The translations under genes were made by a program, and so were the position numbers. A DNA stretch of 64,000 bases from Betaproteobacteria bacterium Ga0077523 (GTDB lineage: Bacteria; Pseudomonadota; Gammaproteobacteria; Burkholderiales; Ga0077523). Shown here piece by piece: positions 30,702 through 38,875 of this stretch. The stretch is taken from NCBI GenBank assembly GCA_001464695.1, contig LNDQ01000135.1, positions 36,816-100,815 of the forward strand, written 5' to 3'. Position 1 is the stretch's first letter, and every line of letters starts with the position of its first letter. The notes beneath the pieces are model-generated. The model was not told the DNA's origin, ran no database searches, and worked only from the letters and a program-made list of their open reading frames with translations.

Positions 30702-30988
30702 CACATGTGGTCCACGTCCTTCGGCAGCTTGAAGAACGTCGGATGGCGATAGATCTTGTCGGCGGCCGGATCGAACAGTTCCGGCTTCGCATCGGGATCG
30801 GAGGCGACGATGTGATCGGCCCGTACCACCCAGATGCTGACGCCTTCCTGACGGCGGGTGTAGACATCGCGGGCGTTCTGCAACGCCATCCGCTCATCGG
30901 GCGCGTGCAGGCTGCCGCAGTGCTTGTGATCGAGTCCGTTGCGGTTACGGATGAAGACTTCCCAAAGCGGCCATTCCTTGCGGTCCAT
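30701..30988 (-). CDS. paaB: Phenylacetyl-CoA epoxidase subunit PaaB
   Basis: 95 aa small subunit that bridges the PaaAC heterodimers. Typical sequence: WPLWEVFIRNRNGLDHKHCG, MALQNARDVYTRRQEGVSIW, DKIYRHPTFFKLPKDVDHM. The start is the ATG at 30988, 14 nt after paaA. It overlaps paaC by one base of the TGATG. Confidence 0.95.
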   Translation of the reverse strand: MDRKEWPLWEVFIRNRNGLDHKHCGSLHAPDERMALQNARDVYTRRQEGVSIWVVRADHIVASDPDAKPELFDPAADKIYRHPTFFKLPKDVDHM

Positions 30989-31002
30989 GAGCAATATCCC
31001 CT

Positions 31003-32007
31003 CTACGCGGCAAGCGGCCTGGCGGCCTGCTTCTCGGCGTACGCGACAGCCGCCTCGCGCACCCATGCGCCCTCGTCACGCGCCTTGACACGAGCCGCCA
31101 ACCGGTCGCGGTTGCAGGGGCCATCGCCGTTGACGACGCTCCAGAACTCAGACCAGTCGATGGCGCCGAAGTCGTAGTGGCCGCGGGCCTCGTTCCACCG
31201 CAACGCGGCATCCGGCAGCCGCACGCCGAGCACGTCGGCCTGCGGCGCGGTGGCATCGACGAACTTCTGGCGCAGGTCATCGTTCGAGATGCGCTTGATG
31301 CCCCAGCGCATGCTGTCGCCGCTGTTTTTCGATTCGCCATCGGGCGGCCCGAACATCATGAGCGACGGCCACCACCAGCGGTTCACCGCGTCCTGCACCA
31401 TGTCGCGCTGCGCCTGCGTGCCGCCCATCATGGTGAGCAGCAGGTCGAAGCCCTGCCGCTGGTGGAAGCTCTCTTCCTTGCACACACGGATCATGGCGCG
31501 TGCGTACGGTCCGTAGGAGCAGCGGCAAAGCGGAATCTGGTTCATGATCGCCGCACCATCCACCAGCCAGCCGATGACGCCGATGTCGGCCCAGGTAAGC
31601 GTCGGGTAGTTGAAGATCGACGAGTATTTGGCCTTGCCGGCATGCAGCGCGTCGATCAACGCGTCGCGCGACACGCCAAGCGTTTCGGCGGCAGCGTACA
31701 GATACAGTCCGTGCCCGCCTTCGTCCTGCACCTTCGCGAGCAGGATCGCCTTGCGCTTCAATGTCGGGGCACGCGTGATCCAGTTGCCCTCCGGCAACAT
31801 GCCGACGATCTCGGAATGGGCGTGTTGCGAAATCTGCCGCACCAGCGTCTTGCGATAGGCCTCGGGCATCCAGTCCTTCGCTTCGATGAAATCGCCGCGG
31901 TCGATCTTGGCGTCGAACTCGGTCTGGTACTGCGGGTTTTCCACCACCGCCGGTCCGCCGAGCTTCTCGCCCTTGGCGGCCGCGATGTCCATCGCTTGGG
32001 TATACAA
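31003..32007 (-). CDS. paaA: Phenylacetyl-CoA 1,2-epoxidase catalytic subunit PaaA
   Basis: About 334 aa, the di-iron oxygenase that epoxidises the ring of phenylacetyl-CoA. Ferritin-like iron-ligand blocks are visible ([39 protein letters not shown]). The frame is open to 32097 through repeat sequence. Family members begin MYTQA.., which fits a TTG at 32007 ([14 protein letters not shown]); the ATG at 31992 is the alternative. It is the first gene of paaABCDE. A perfect 10-bp inverted repeat lies 21 nt upstream. Confidence 0.94.
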   Translation of the reverse strand: MYTQAMDIAAAKGEKLGGPAVVENPQYQTEFDAKIDRGDFIEAKDWMPEAYRKTLVRQISQHAHSEIVGMLPEGNWITRAPTLKRKAILLAKVQDEGGHGLYLYAAAETLGVSRDALIDALHAGKAKYSSIFNYPTLTWADIGVIGWLVDGAAIMNQIPLCRCSYGPYARAMIRVCKEESFHQRQGFDLLLTMMGGTQAQRDMVQDAVNRWWWPSLMMFGPPDGESKNSGDSMRWGIKRISNDDLRQKFVDATAPQADVLGVRLPDAALRWNEARGHYDFGAIDWSEFWSVVNGDGPCNRDRLAARVKARDEGAWVREAAVAYAEKQAARPLAA

Positions 32008-32027
32008 GGTTGCCCGTCCTATATATG

Positions 32028-32051
32028 CGAAGCGATCATCAGATCGCTTCG
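32028..32051 (-). promoter_or_regulatory. Inverted repeat just upstream of paaA
   Basis: CGAAGCGATC and GATCGCTTCG (10-bp arms, 4-nt loop ATCA), ending 21 nt from the paaA TTG and next to an A/T-rich CATATATAG stretch. It may be an operator or a leader hairpin. No U-run follows, so a terminator is unlikely. Confidence 0.4.
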
Positions 32052-32061
32052 TCTCGACGCT

Positions 32062-32203
32062 GCCCTCTCCCGGAGGGAGAGGGGTTGGCTGCGCCAACCC
32101 CTGCGGGGTGAATGGTGACTCCCCCTCATCCCCTGCCCTTCTCCCTTAGGGAGAAGGGTGTGCGCTCCCCTCTCCCTCCGGGAGAGGGGTTGGGGGTGAG
32201 GGA
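32062..32203. repeat. Dispersed palindromic repeat cluster, family B
   Basis: Between paaK and paaA. Three hairpins of the type CCCTCTCCCGGAGGGAGAGGG lie at about 32063-32084, 32136-32158 and 32167-32187. The first is followed by GGTTGGCTGCGCCAACC; the last by GGTTGGGGGTGAGGG. This resembles widespread REP-like extragenic elements. No other family B copy was found in the window. Confidence 0.75.
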
Positions 32204-32224
32204 AACACTGTTGGACCTGTGCGT

Positions 32225-33544
32225 TCATGCAATCTTCGGCCGGTTGTCGAGCACGCGCTTCGCCTTGCCGACCGTGACCCGCTCGATCGCGAACGGTTGT
32301 GTCACCTCGACCCGCGCGGTGACGCCGATCAGGTTCTTGATGCGATGCTGCAACTCGCCGGCGAGCCGCTGGCGATTCGAATCCGCACGGTCGGCCGTCG
32401 CTTCCAGCTCCACGCGTACGGTCAACGCGTCCAGATGACCATCCTTCTCGAGCACCAGCAGATACTGCGGGGCGAGCTGCGGCAAGGCGCAGATCAGCTC
32501 CTCGATCTGGGACGGAAAGACGTTGACGCCGCGGATGATCATCATGTCGTCCGAGCGGCCGGTGATCTTGTCCATGCGCCGCATCGATCGCGCCGTGGGT
32601 GGCAGCAGACGCGTGAGGTCGCGCGTGCGATAGCGGATGACCGGCAGCGCTTCCTTGGTGAGCGTGGTGAACACCAGTTCGCCGGGACTGCCGTCGGGCA
32701 GGACCTCGCCGGTGGACGGATCGATGATCTCGGGATAGAAATGGTCCTCCCAGATCACCGGGCCGTCCTTGGTCTCGATGCATTCGTTCGCGACACCCGG
32801 CCCCATCACCTCCGACAGGCCGTAGATGTCGACGGCGTCGATGCCGGCGCGCTTCTCGATGGCCTCGCGAATGCCTTCGCTCCAGGGTTCCGCGCCGAAG
32901 ATGCCGATGCTGAGCGACGTGGCCTTCGGGTCGATCCCCACCCGTTCCATCTCGTCGATCAGGGTCAGCATGTAGGTCGGCGTCACCATGATGATGTCCG
33001 GCCGGAAATCCTGAATGAGCTGGATCTGCTTCTCGGTCTGGCCACCCGACATCGGGATCACCGTACAGCCGAGCCGCTCCGCGCCGTAGTGCGCGCCGAG
33101 GCCGCCGGTGAACAGGCCGTAGCCATAGGCCACATGCACGATGTCGCCCGCTCGGCCACCCGATGCCCGGATCGACCGCGCCACCAGATCGGCCCAGTTG
33201 TCGATGTCGCGTCGCGTATAGCCGACCACGGTGGGCTTGCCCGTGGTGCCGCTCGAGGCATGGATGCGCACCACCTTTTCCCGCGGCACGGCGAACAGGC
33301 CGAACGGATAGTTCTCGCGCAGGTCCTGCTTGGCCGTGAAGGGAAACTTCGCGAGGTCCGCCAGCGTCCGCAGTTCGTCCGGATGCACGCCCTTCGCTTC
33401 GAACTTCTTCCGGTAGTGCGGCACGTTGTCGTATGCATGCCGCACCGACCAGCGCAGGCGTTCGAGTTGCAGCGCGCGCAGCTCGTCGACGCTGGCCTTC
33501 TCGATGGGTTCGAGGTCCGCCGGCGTGGGCGCCCTGGCGGTCAC
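32225..33544 (-). CDS. paaK: Phenylacetate--CoA ligase
   Basis: 439 aa adenylate-forming enzyme making phenylacetyl-CoA from phenylacetate, ATP and CoA, the entry step of the pathway. Motifs: HASSGTTGKPTVVGYTRRD (P-loop), YGLSEVMGPGVANEC, YRTRDLTRLLPP, SDDMMIIRGVNVFPSQIEE. The start is a GTG at 33544 overlapping the paaI stop (GTGA). The family B repeats separate it from paaA, so it may be a different transcript. Confidence 0.96.
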   Translation of the reverse strand: MTARAPTPADLEPIEKASVDELRALQLERLRWSVRHAYDNVPHYRKKFEAKGVHPDELRTLADLAKFPFTAKQDLRENYPFGLFAVPREKVVRIHASSGTTGKPTVVGYTRRDIDNWADLVARSIRASGGRAGDIVHVAYGYGLFTGGLGAHYGAERLGCTVIPMSGGQTEKQIQLIQDFRPDIIMVTPTYMLTLIDEMERVGIDPKATSLSIGIFGAEPWSEGIREAIEKRAGIDAVDIYGLSEVMGPGVANECIETKDGPVIWEDHFYPEIIDPSTGEVLPDGSPGELVFTTLTKEALPVIRYRTRDLTRLLPPTARSMRRMDKITGRSDDMMIIRGVNVFPSQIEELICALPQLAPQYLLVLEKDGHLDALTVRVELEATADRADSNRQRLAGELQHRIKNLIGVTARVEVTQPFAIERVTVGKAKRVLDNRPKIA

Positions 33545-33978
33545 GGCTTCGCCTCAGGCACGGTCTTCCGGTCCTTGATGCGGGCGGAACGCCCGCGAAA
33601 GGTCGCAATCAACTCGCCGTGCTGGTTCTGTACGGTCACGTCGTAGATGCCGGTGCGCCCGGTGCGCGCCACTTCTTGCGCCTGTGCCGTCAGCGTGTCG
33701 CCGAGCTTGCCCTGGGCGATGAAGTCCACCGCGAAGCCCGCCGCCACGGTGAGCTCGTTGTAGCTGTTGCAGGCGAATGCGAAGGCGGAATCGGCCAGCA
33801 GCGAAATGAAACCGCCGTGACAGATCTTGAAGCCGTTCAGCATGTCGGGGCGCACCACCATGCTCATGACGGCGCTGCCGGGCCCCATGCGCTCCACCTT
33901 CATGCCGAGACCGCGCGAGGCTTCGTCTTCGGCCAGCATGCCCGCGCCGACGTAGTCGGCCGTCTGTTGCGGAGTCAT
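33541..33978 (-). CDS. paaI: Hydroxyphenylacetyl-CoA thioesterase PaaI
   Basis: 145 aa hotdog-fold thioesterase. The motif GFKICHGGFISLLADSAFAFA carries the HGG signature and the catalytic acidic residue. It hydrolyses stalled ring-hydroxylated phenylacetyl-CoA thioesters, protecting the CoA pool. The ATG at 33978 follows a family C repeat that fills the gap to paaG. The stop overlaps the paaK start. Confidence 0.93.
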   Translation of the reverse strand: MTPQQTADYVGAGMLAEDEASRGLGMKVERMGPGSAVMSMVVRPDMLNGFKICHGGFISLLADSAFAFACNSYNELTVAAGFAVDFIAQGKLGDTLTAQAQEVARTGRTGIYDVTVQNQHGELIATFRGRSARIKDRKTVPEAKP

Positions 33979-33980
33979 CC

Positions 33981-34053
33981 TCAGCCCGCGCCGGGCCGCC
34001 CCAAGCGGGCTGGCCCCCTCGGGGGGAGAGGCCGAAGGCCTGTCGGGGGGGTC
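33981..34053. repeat. Dispersed palindromic repeat, family C
   Basis: About 73 bp filling the whole paaG-paaI gap. Its minus strand reads CCCCCCCGACAGGCCTTCGG.. then GGGGGCCAGCCCGCTTGGGG. Relatives lie at 52450-52506, 54207-54266 and 56826-56983. The paaI ATG starts 3 nt beyond it. Confidence 0.75.
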
Positions 34054-34054
34054 G

Positions 34055-34846
34055 TCATGCCCCTGTGAAGCGCGGCGCGCGCTTCTCCATGAAGGCGGTC
34101 ACCCCCTCCAGATAGTCGGCGCTGAAGCCCAGCGTTCTCTGGGAATCGCGCTCGAGTTCGAGCTGCTGCGCGAGCGTGTTGTTCTCCGCGGCCTGCATGG
34201 CCTGCTTGATGTGGGCGTAGCCGAGCGTAGGTCCGCTCGCCAGCTGCGTAGCCATGGCACGAACCGTCGAGATGAGTTCCGCGTCATCGACACATTTCCA
34301 GATGAGACCCCACTGCTCTGCCTGTTCCGCCGGCAATTTGTCGCCGAACAGGGCGAGGCCGAGGGCGCGCGGCCCGCCGAGCATGCGCGGCAGCCACCAC
34401 GTGCCGCCGGAATCGGGGACGAGGCCGAGCTTGCAGAACGCCTGGATGAAATTCGCGGAGCGCGCGGCCACCACCACATCACAGGCGAGCGCGAGATTGG
34501 CACCGGCGCCGGCCGCGACGCCGTTGACCGCTGCGATCACCGGCTTGGGCAGCGAACGCAGCCCCATGACCAGCGGTACGTACCAGGTCTCGATGGACTC
34601 GCCCAGGTCCGGACGCGGACCGCCGGGCGCCACCGCGCGATCGTTCAGGTCCTGGCCGGCACAGAACCCCCGGCCCGCGCCCGTCAACACCAGGGCGCGC
34701 GCGGCAGGATCGTCGCGCACGCGTTCGAGGGCGTCACGGACTTCCCGATGCATCGCCACGGTAAAACTGTTGAGCCGCTCGGGGCGGTTCAACGTGATGG
34801 TGGCCACACCATCGGTCAGGTCGAACAGGATGTACTGGTAGTCCAC
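34055..34846 (-). CDS. paaG: Enoyl-CoA hydratase/isomerase PaaG-type
   Basis: 263 aa crotonase-fold protein. Oxyanion-hole blocks are GAGRGFCAGQDLNDR and AVNGVAAGAGANLALACD. The LVPDSGGTWWLPRMLG segment, with Asp in the 1,2-epoxyphenylacetyl-CoA isomerase position, matches PaaG. That enzyme converts the epoxide to the oxepin. The start is a GTG at 34846 (VDYQYILFDLTDG); upstream sequence in frame is not conserved. paaZ, paaF, paaH and paaJ, needed to finish the pathway, are not in the window. It is divergent from paaY across a palindromic operator. Confidence 0.92.
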   Translation of the reverse strand: MDYQYILFDLTDGVATITLNRPERLNSFTVAMHREVRDALERVRDDPAARALVLTGAGRGFCAGQDLNDRAVAPGGPRPDLGESIETWYVPLVMGLRSLPKPVIAAVNGVAAGAGANLALACDVVVAARSANFIQAFCKLGLVPDSGGTWWLPRMLGGPRALGLALFGDKLPAEQAEQWGLIWKCVDDAELISTVRAMATQLASGPTLGYAHIKQAMQAAENNTLAQQLELERDSQRTLGFSADYLEGVTAFMEKRAPRFTGA

Positions 34847-34901
34847 TGTGCTAGTCGAGCCCCGCCTTGGGAAGGATGGACGACAATGAGAACGCGATTC
34901 A

Positions 34902-34917
34902 TTGACCGGTCGGTCAA
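34902..34917. promoter_or_regulatory. TetR-type operator palindrome between paaG and paaY
   Basis: TTGACCGGTCGGTCAA, a perfect 7-2-7 palindrome, 56 nt from the paaG start and 56 nt from the paaY start. TetR-family repressors of phenylacetate genes recognise sites of the ACCGNNCGGT type. The likely regulator is the TetR protein at 27.7-28.3 kb. No second copy was found in the window. Confidence 0.65.
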
Positions 34918-34972
34918 CGAACTGTAATCTCGGCCGCAACGAAACACAACCACCCCGCCGCGGGAGGCTGCC

Positions 34973-35584
34973 ATGCCCTGCTACGAAATCGACGGCATCA
35001 CGCCGGTGGTCGACCCCACCGCCTTCGTCCACCCGACCGCCATCCTGATCGGCGACGTCATCGTCGGCGCCGGGTGTTACGTCGGTCCGGCCGCCAGCCT
35101 GCGCGGCGACTTCGGGCGTCTCGTCCTGGAAGCCGGCGCCAATCTCCAGGACACCTGCGTGATGCACGGTTTTCCCGGTACCGACACCGTGGTGGAGACC
35201 GACGGTCACATCGGTCACGGGGCCGTGCTCCACGGTTGCCGTGTCAAGCGCAATGCGCTGGTGGGCATGAACGCGGTGGTCATGGACAACGCCGTGATCG
35301 GCGAAGCGGCGATGGTGGCCGCGTGCGCGTTCGTGAAAGCCGGCATGGAAGTCCCGCCGCGAACGCTCGCGGCCGGCGTTCCCGCCAAGCTGGTGCGCGA
35401 ACTTACCGAGAAGGAGCTCGCCTGGAAGGTGGAAGGCACCGCCACCTATCAGCAGTTGACCCGGCGCTGCCTCTCGACGCTGCACGAGGTGCTGCCGCTC
35501 GCGGCGGTAGAGCCCAACCGCAGGCGATTCACCATGGAGGGCGTCGTGCCTTTGGTGGAGCGCAAGAAGGCGTCTCCGGAGTAG
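34973..35584 (+). CDS. paaY: Phenylacetic acid degradation protein PaaY (gamma-carbonic-anhydrase fold thioesterase)
   Basis: 203 aa left-handed beta-helix protein with hexapeptide repeats ([40 protein letters not shown]) and histidines of a trimer-interface metal site ([14 protein letters not shown]). PaaY hydrolyses the toxic CoA adduct of the PaaZ pathway. The C-terminal [19 protein letters not shown] is family-typical. It is divergent from paaG over the TetR-like palindrome. Confidence 0.93.
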   Translation: MPCYEIDGITPVVDPTAFVHPTAILIGDVIVGAGCYVGPAASLRGDFGRLVLEAGANLQDTCVMHGFPGTDTVVETDGHIGHGAVLHGCRVKRNALVGMNAVVMDNAVIGEAAMVAACAFVKAGMEVPPRTLAAGVPAKLVRELTEKELAWKVEGTATYQQLTRRCLSTLHEVLPLAAVEPNRRRFTMEGVVPLVERKKASPE

Positions 35585-35608
35585 AACGCTCCGCACTGAG
35601 GTGCCGCT

Positions 35609-35705
35609 GGCCCCCATCCCAACCTTCCCCCAGCAAAGCTGGGGGAAGGGGCCGTACACCCCTTCCCCCGCGACGTAGTCGTGGGGGAAGGTTGGGATGG
35701 GGGCC
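35609..35705. repeat. Dispersed palindromic repeat, family A (inverted pair)
   Basis: The outer arm GGCCCCCATCCCAACCTTCC at the left is repeated inverted at the right, enclosing two small hairpins (CCCCCAGCAAAGCTGGGGG and CCCCCGCGACGTAGTCGTGG..). This is two family A units head to head, like a BIME. It fills the gap between convergent paaY and the HmgA-like gene and may act as a bidirectional terminator. Confidence 0.8.
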
Positions 35706-35734
35706 GCGCGCGCCACCTGCCGCACTGCCAGCCC

Positions 35735-36877
35735 TCAGGTGGCCTGAGCTACCGGCTTCCGCTTCCAGGAATTCACGTACTCGGTCTGCTCGACGCCTGC
35801 GGGCAGCTCGGCCACCTCCACCGGAAACCGCGTGTCGATCATTACCGCAACTTCGTCCGTTTCCTTGCGCCCCGCCTTCGCGCCGACTTCGAACGCCTTC
35901 GGGTGCGGTCCGTGGGTGAATCCGCACGGGTGCAGCGTCACCATGCCGGGGTGGATGTTGTCGCGCGAGAAGAACTGCCCGCGGTGGTAGAAGATGATTT
36001 CGTCGTAGTCGTCGTTGTTGTGGAAGAACGGCACCTTGAGCGCACCCGGATCGGACTCGATGGGCCGGGGCACGAAGGTGCACACGACGAAGTTCTTCGC
36101 GACGAACGTGGTGTGGGCGGAGGGCGGCAGGTGGTACCGATGGCTCATCAGCGGTCGGATGTCGCGCCAGTTCAACTTGACCGGCGTGAGATCTCCGTGC
36201 CAGCCGATGGCATCGAGCGGATTGAAGGGGTAGTCGATGGTGGAGAGCTTGCCGCGGCGCTTCACCACCACGCGAGTGGGCGTTTCGCCCTGCTGTCGAC
36301 GGAAGACCTCGTCCATGCGCGGGGTCTCGAGCACCGCCGGATCGAAGATTGCGTGCGGACCCACCAGTCCCTTCTCGGGTAGCTGGTAGGAGCCTTCGGT
36401 GCACTCGATCAACAGCAGCGACGTGGGCTCGGAGGGCTCGATCCGCCACATCGCTCCGCGCGGCAGCATGACGTAGTCGCCATCGCGGTAGGTGAAGTGG
36501 CCCCAGTCGCAGAACAGGCTGCCGGCCCCCTCGTGCACGAACAGCAACTCGTCGCCGTCGGAATTGCGCACGAGGTGATCCATCGGCCGTTCGGCGCGCC
36601 ACCAGCGCAGCTTCATGTCGCCGTTGTGCAAAAACACACGCGCTTCCCAAGGGCTGCCTGCCACGGCCGGCAGAAGATTGAGATCGTATGCGTGAGGTTG
36701 CAATGATCCTGCGAAATCCTGCCATGCGGTCGGCGGATGCCGGTGGTGAAAATGCGCGCTCGGACCGAAGAATCCTTCCTTGCCCATCTCGCGCTCGAAC
36801 GTGCCCGCCGGCAGGTCGGCATGCGCCTGCCGCGAGAATTCCCCTTCGCTGCGGGGTAGCTGGATCCAGCGTTTCAT
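35735..36877 (-). CDS. Homogentisate 1,2-dioxygenase-like protein
   Basis: 380 aa, double cupin of the HmgA family. Blocks include GDELLFVHEGAGSLFCDWGH, DYVMLPRGAMWRIEP, and in the C-terminal cupin FFHNNDDYDEIIFYHRGQFF and HPCGFTHGPHPKAFE, which hold the likely iron-ligand histidines and glutamate. It is about 50 residues shorter than canonical HmgA (~430), so it is a bacterial HmgA-like subgroup and the substrate could be homogentisate or a related dihydroxyphenylacetate. GGAGGGA precedes the ATG at 36877. It lies 15 nt after the DUF2783 gene in one operon with the FAD hydroxylase. Confidence 0.85.
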   Translation of the reverse strand: MKRWIQLPRSEGEFSRQAHADLPAGTFEREMGKEGFFGPSAHFHHRHPPTAWQDFAGSLQPHAYDLNLLPAVAGSPWEARVFLHNGDMKLRWWRAERPMDHLVRNSDGDELLFVHEGAGSLFCDWGHFTYRDGDYVMLPRGAMWRIEPSEPTSLLLIECTEGSYQLPEKGLVGPHAIFDPAVLETPRMDEVFRRQQGETPTRVVVKRRGKLSTIDYPFNPLDAIGWHGDLTPVKLNWRDIRPLMSHRYHLPPSAHTTFVAKNFVVCTFVPRPIESDPGALKVPFFHNNDDYDEIIFYHRGQFFSRDNIHPGMVTLHPCGFTHGPHPKAFEVGAKAGRKETDEVAVMIDTRFPVEVAELPAGVEQTEYVNSWKRKPVAQAT

Positions 36878-36892
36878 CGAATCGTCCCTCCT

Positions 36893-37084
36893 TCAGAGTC
36901 CGTCGCGTGCCAGCGCAATGGCTTCGCGCAACGCTTCGAGATCACCCACGTGGTTCGCGAGCAACAGCACGAGCCTCGCGTTCAGAGCGGCACTGCGCTG
37001 GTCGTCCAGGCCCGCATGCGCGTCGATCAGCGCCTGGTAGAAATCGTCGGGCGCGGGAATGTTGGGTTCGGTCTCAAGCCGCAT
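36893..37084 (-). CDS. Small DUF2783 protein, candidate coupling protein of the flavin hydroxylase (MhaB-like)
   Basis: 63 aa: MRLETEPNIPAPDDFYQAL, then HAGLDDQRSAALNARLVLLL and a C-terminal LEALREAIALARDGL. I recognise it as DUF2783. Its ATG lies inside the end of the FAD hydroxylase gene (11-nt overlap), so the two are translationally coupled. A flavoprotein plus small coupling protein pair (MhaA/MhaB) is known for 3-hydroxyphenylacetate 6-hydroxylase, which makes homogentisate. The same role here is inference from size, position and the HmgA-like neighbour. Confidence 0.8.
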   Translation of the reverse strand: MRLETEPNIPAPDDFYQALIDAHAGLDDQRSAALNARLVLLLANHVGDLEALREAIALARDGL

Positions 37085-38741
37085 GGGCCGTGACCTCCTG
37101 CCTGCCGGTCGAGCGTGCCACCGCACGCTCGAAAGCTTGTGCATCCCAACGACGCCAGCGCGCGGCGATGTGCTGGTCCGGACGCAGCAGATAGATCGTC
37201 CCAGGTGCAGCGCCGTAGCGTCGCGCAACCAGACCGTCGATGTCTTCCACAACGGCAACGCCGCCCCCCCCGAGCGCGCCGCCACCCGCAGGCACGACGA
37301 CGACCACACGGATCTCTCCCGCATGCTGCAAGAGACGCTCCAGATCGGCACTTCGGTCCGCCGCCATGAAGTACAGCACGGCTGACGCGCCGCCGACACG
37401 ATCGAGCAGCCAGCCTAAGTGGCCGTCGATGCGCACTGGCGCATCGGACGCCGGCGATCCGGGCACCAGCACCGACACGAACGCGTCGGTGTCGGGCGTG
37501 TCGAGCGCGGACTCGCGATAGGTGGCCGGCATCGACAGCCGTCCGCTGTTCACCAGTCGGCGCGCAAACGCGTGCTTCACCGACAGGTCGAGCACGGCAT
37601 CGCGGAACACCCGGCTCATGGTGCTCTTGGGCGTGATGAAGTCGGTGGAACGCGTCGAATTGAGGATGTTCTCGTCGGCGGCGGCCACGCGCTCGACATC
37701 GTACGTCGCCAGCAATGCGGGGGCCGCTTCGCCACGGACCACGCGCGCGAGCTTCCAGCACAGATTGTCCGCGTCCTGGATGCCGCTGTTCGCGCCGCGC
37801 GCACCGAAGGGTGAGACCTGGTGCGCCGCGTCGCCGGCGAAGATCACGCGGCCATGCACGAAGCGGTCGAGCCGCCGGCACTGGAAGGTGTACACGCTGA
37901 CCCATTCCAGTTCGAACGGCCGATCGTCACCCAGCATCGCGCGAATGCGGGGGATCACCCGTTCCGGTTTCCTCTCTTCGTCCGGATCGGCGTTCCATCC
38001 GAGCTGGAAATCGATGCGCCACACGTCGTCGGCCTGACGGTGCAGCAGCACCGACTGGTTCGGATGAAACGGTGGATCGAACCAGAACCAGCGCTCGGTC
38101 GGATAGTCGCCGACCATTCGAACGTCGGCGATCAGGAAGCGGTCGCGGAAGATCTGGCCTTGCCAGTCGAGGCCCAGATAGTCGCGCATCGGGCTGCGCG
38201 CGCCGTCGCAGGCGATGACCCAGTCGGCCCGCACGCGGTACGTGCCGTCGGGGGTCTCCACGGACAGCGTCACACCGTCTGCATCCGGTGCCGCGCCGGC
38301 CACGCGATTCTTCCATCGCACCTCGCCGCCCACCGCCTGCAGCCGCGCGAGCATCGCCTCCTCGAGCAGGTACTGCTGCAGGTTCACGAACGCGGGATGC
38401 TTGTGGCCGCCCTCCGGCAACAGATCGAACTGGTAAGCGAGGCGATCGCGATGGAACACCTTGCCCACATTCCAGCAGACGCCGCGGCCGGTGATCGTCT
38501 CGGCGCAACCCAGGCGGTCCAGGATTTCCAGCGTGCGCTTGGCATAGCAGATGGCGCGCGAGCCGGTGCTGACGGTGTCGTTGTCGTCCAGTACCACGGC
38601 CTGCACGCCGTGCAAAGCGAGGTCGATCGCGCACGCGACGCCGACCGGACCCGCGCCGACGATGGCGACCGGGATACGCAGTTCACCGCCGAGTTCAGGC
38701 GGCGGGATGTAAGGGAAGCGGGCCGGGGTGCGACTGTTCAT
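37074..38741 (-). CDS. FAD-dependent aromatic hydroxylase (MhaA/MhpA-like)
   Basis: 555 aa class A flavoprotein monooxygenase. It has the dinucleotide-binding VAIVGAGPVGVACAIDLA, the DG motif WVIACDGARSPMRDYLG and the GD motif VIFAGDAAHQVSPFGARG. A C-terminal thioredoxin-like domain (about 420-550) is typical of phenol and 3-hydroxyphenylpropionate hydroxylases. It uses NAD(P)H and O2 to hydroxylate a phenolic ring. With DUF2783 and an HmgA-like dioxygenase downstream, 3-hydroxyphenylacetate is the likely substrate. A family A repeat pair lies upstream, with the MBL gene beyond it on the same strand. Confidence 0.88.
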   Translation of the reverse strand: MNSRTPARFPYIPPPELGGELRIPVAIVGAGPVGVACAIDLALHGVQAVVLDDNDTVSTGSRAICYAKRTLEILDRLGCAETITGRGVCWNVGKVFHRDRLAYQFDLLPEGGHKHPAFVNLQQYLLEEAMLARLQAVGGEVRWKNRVAGAAPDADGVTLSVETPDGTYRVRADWVIACDGARSPMRDYLGLDWQGQIFRDRFLIADVRMVGDYPTERWFWFDPPFHPNQSVLLHRQADDVWRIDFQLGWNADPDEERKPERVIPRIRAMLGDDRPFELEWVSVYTFQCRRLDRFVHGRVIFAGDAAHQVSPFGARGANSGIQDADNLCWKLARVVRGEAAPALLATYDVERVAAADENILNSTRSTDFITPKSTMSRVFRDAVLDLSVKHAFARRLVNSGRLSMPATYRESALDTPDTDAFVSVLVPGSPASDAPVRIDGHLGWLLDRVGGASAVLYFMAADRSADLERLLQHAGEIRVVVVVPAGGGALGGGGVAVVEDIDGLVARRYGAAPGTIYLLRPDQHIAARWRRWDAQAFERAVARSTGRQEVTAHAA

Positions 38742-38770
38742 CTAGCAAGTGGCGGTGCCTGAGCACGCTG

Positions 38771-38861
38771 CCCCCATCCCGACCTTCCCCCACCGAAGGT
38801 GGGGGAAGGGGTGTACAGCTCCTTCCCCCGGCTTTGCCGGGGGAAGGTTGGGATGGGGGCC
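38771..38861. repeat. Dispersed palindromic repeat, family A (inverted pair)
   Basis: CCCCCATCCCGACCTTCCCC at the left and its inverted partner GGGAAGGTTGGGATGGGGGCC at the right, with internal hairpins CCCCCACCGAAGGTGGGGG and CCCCCGGCTTTGCCGGGGG. The architecture matches 35609-35705. It separates the MBL gene from the FAD hydroxylase. Confidence 0.8.
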
Positions 38862-38875
38862 GGGCGCCAACTCTT

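Noticed and set aside
32219..33646. A 475-codon open frame antisense to paaK
   Set aside because: Shadow of paaK; no recognisable domain.
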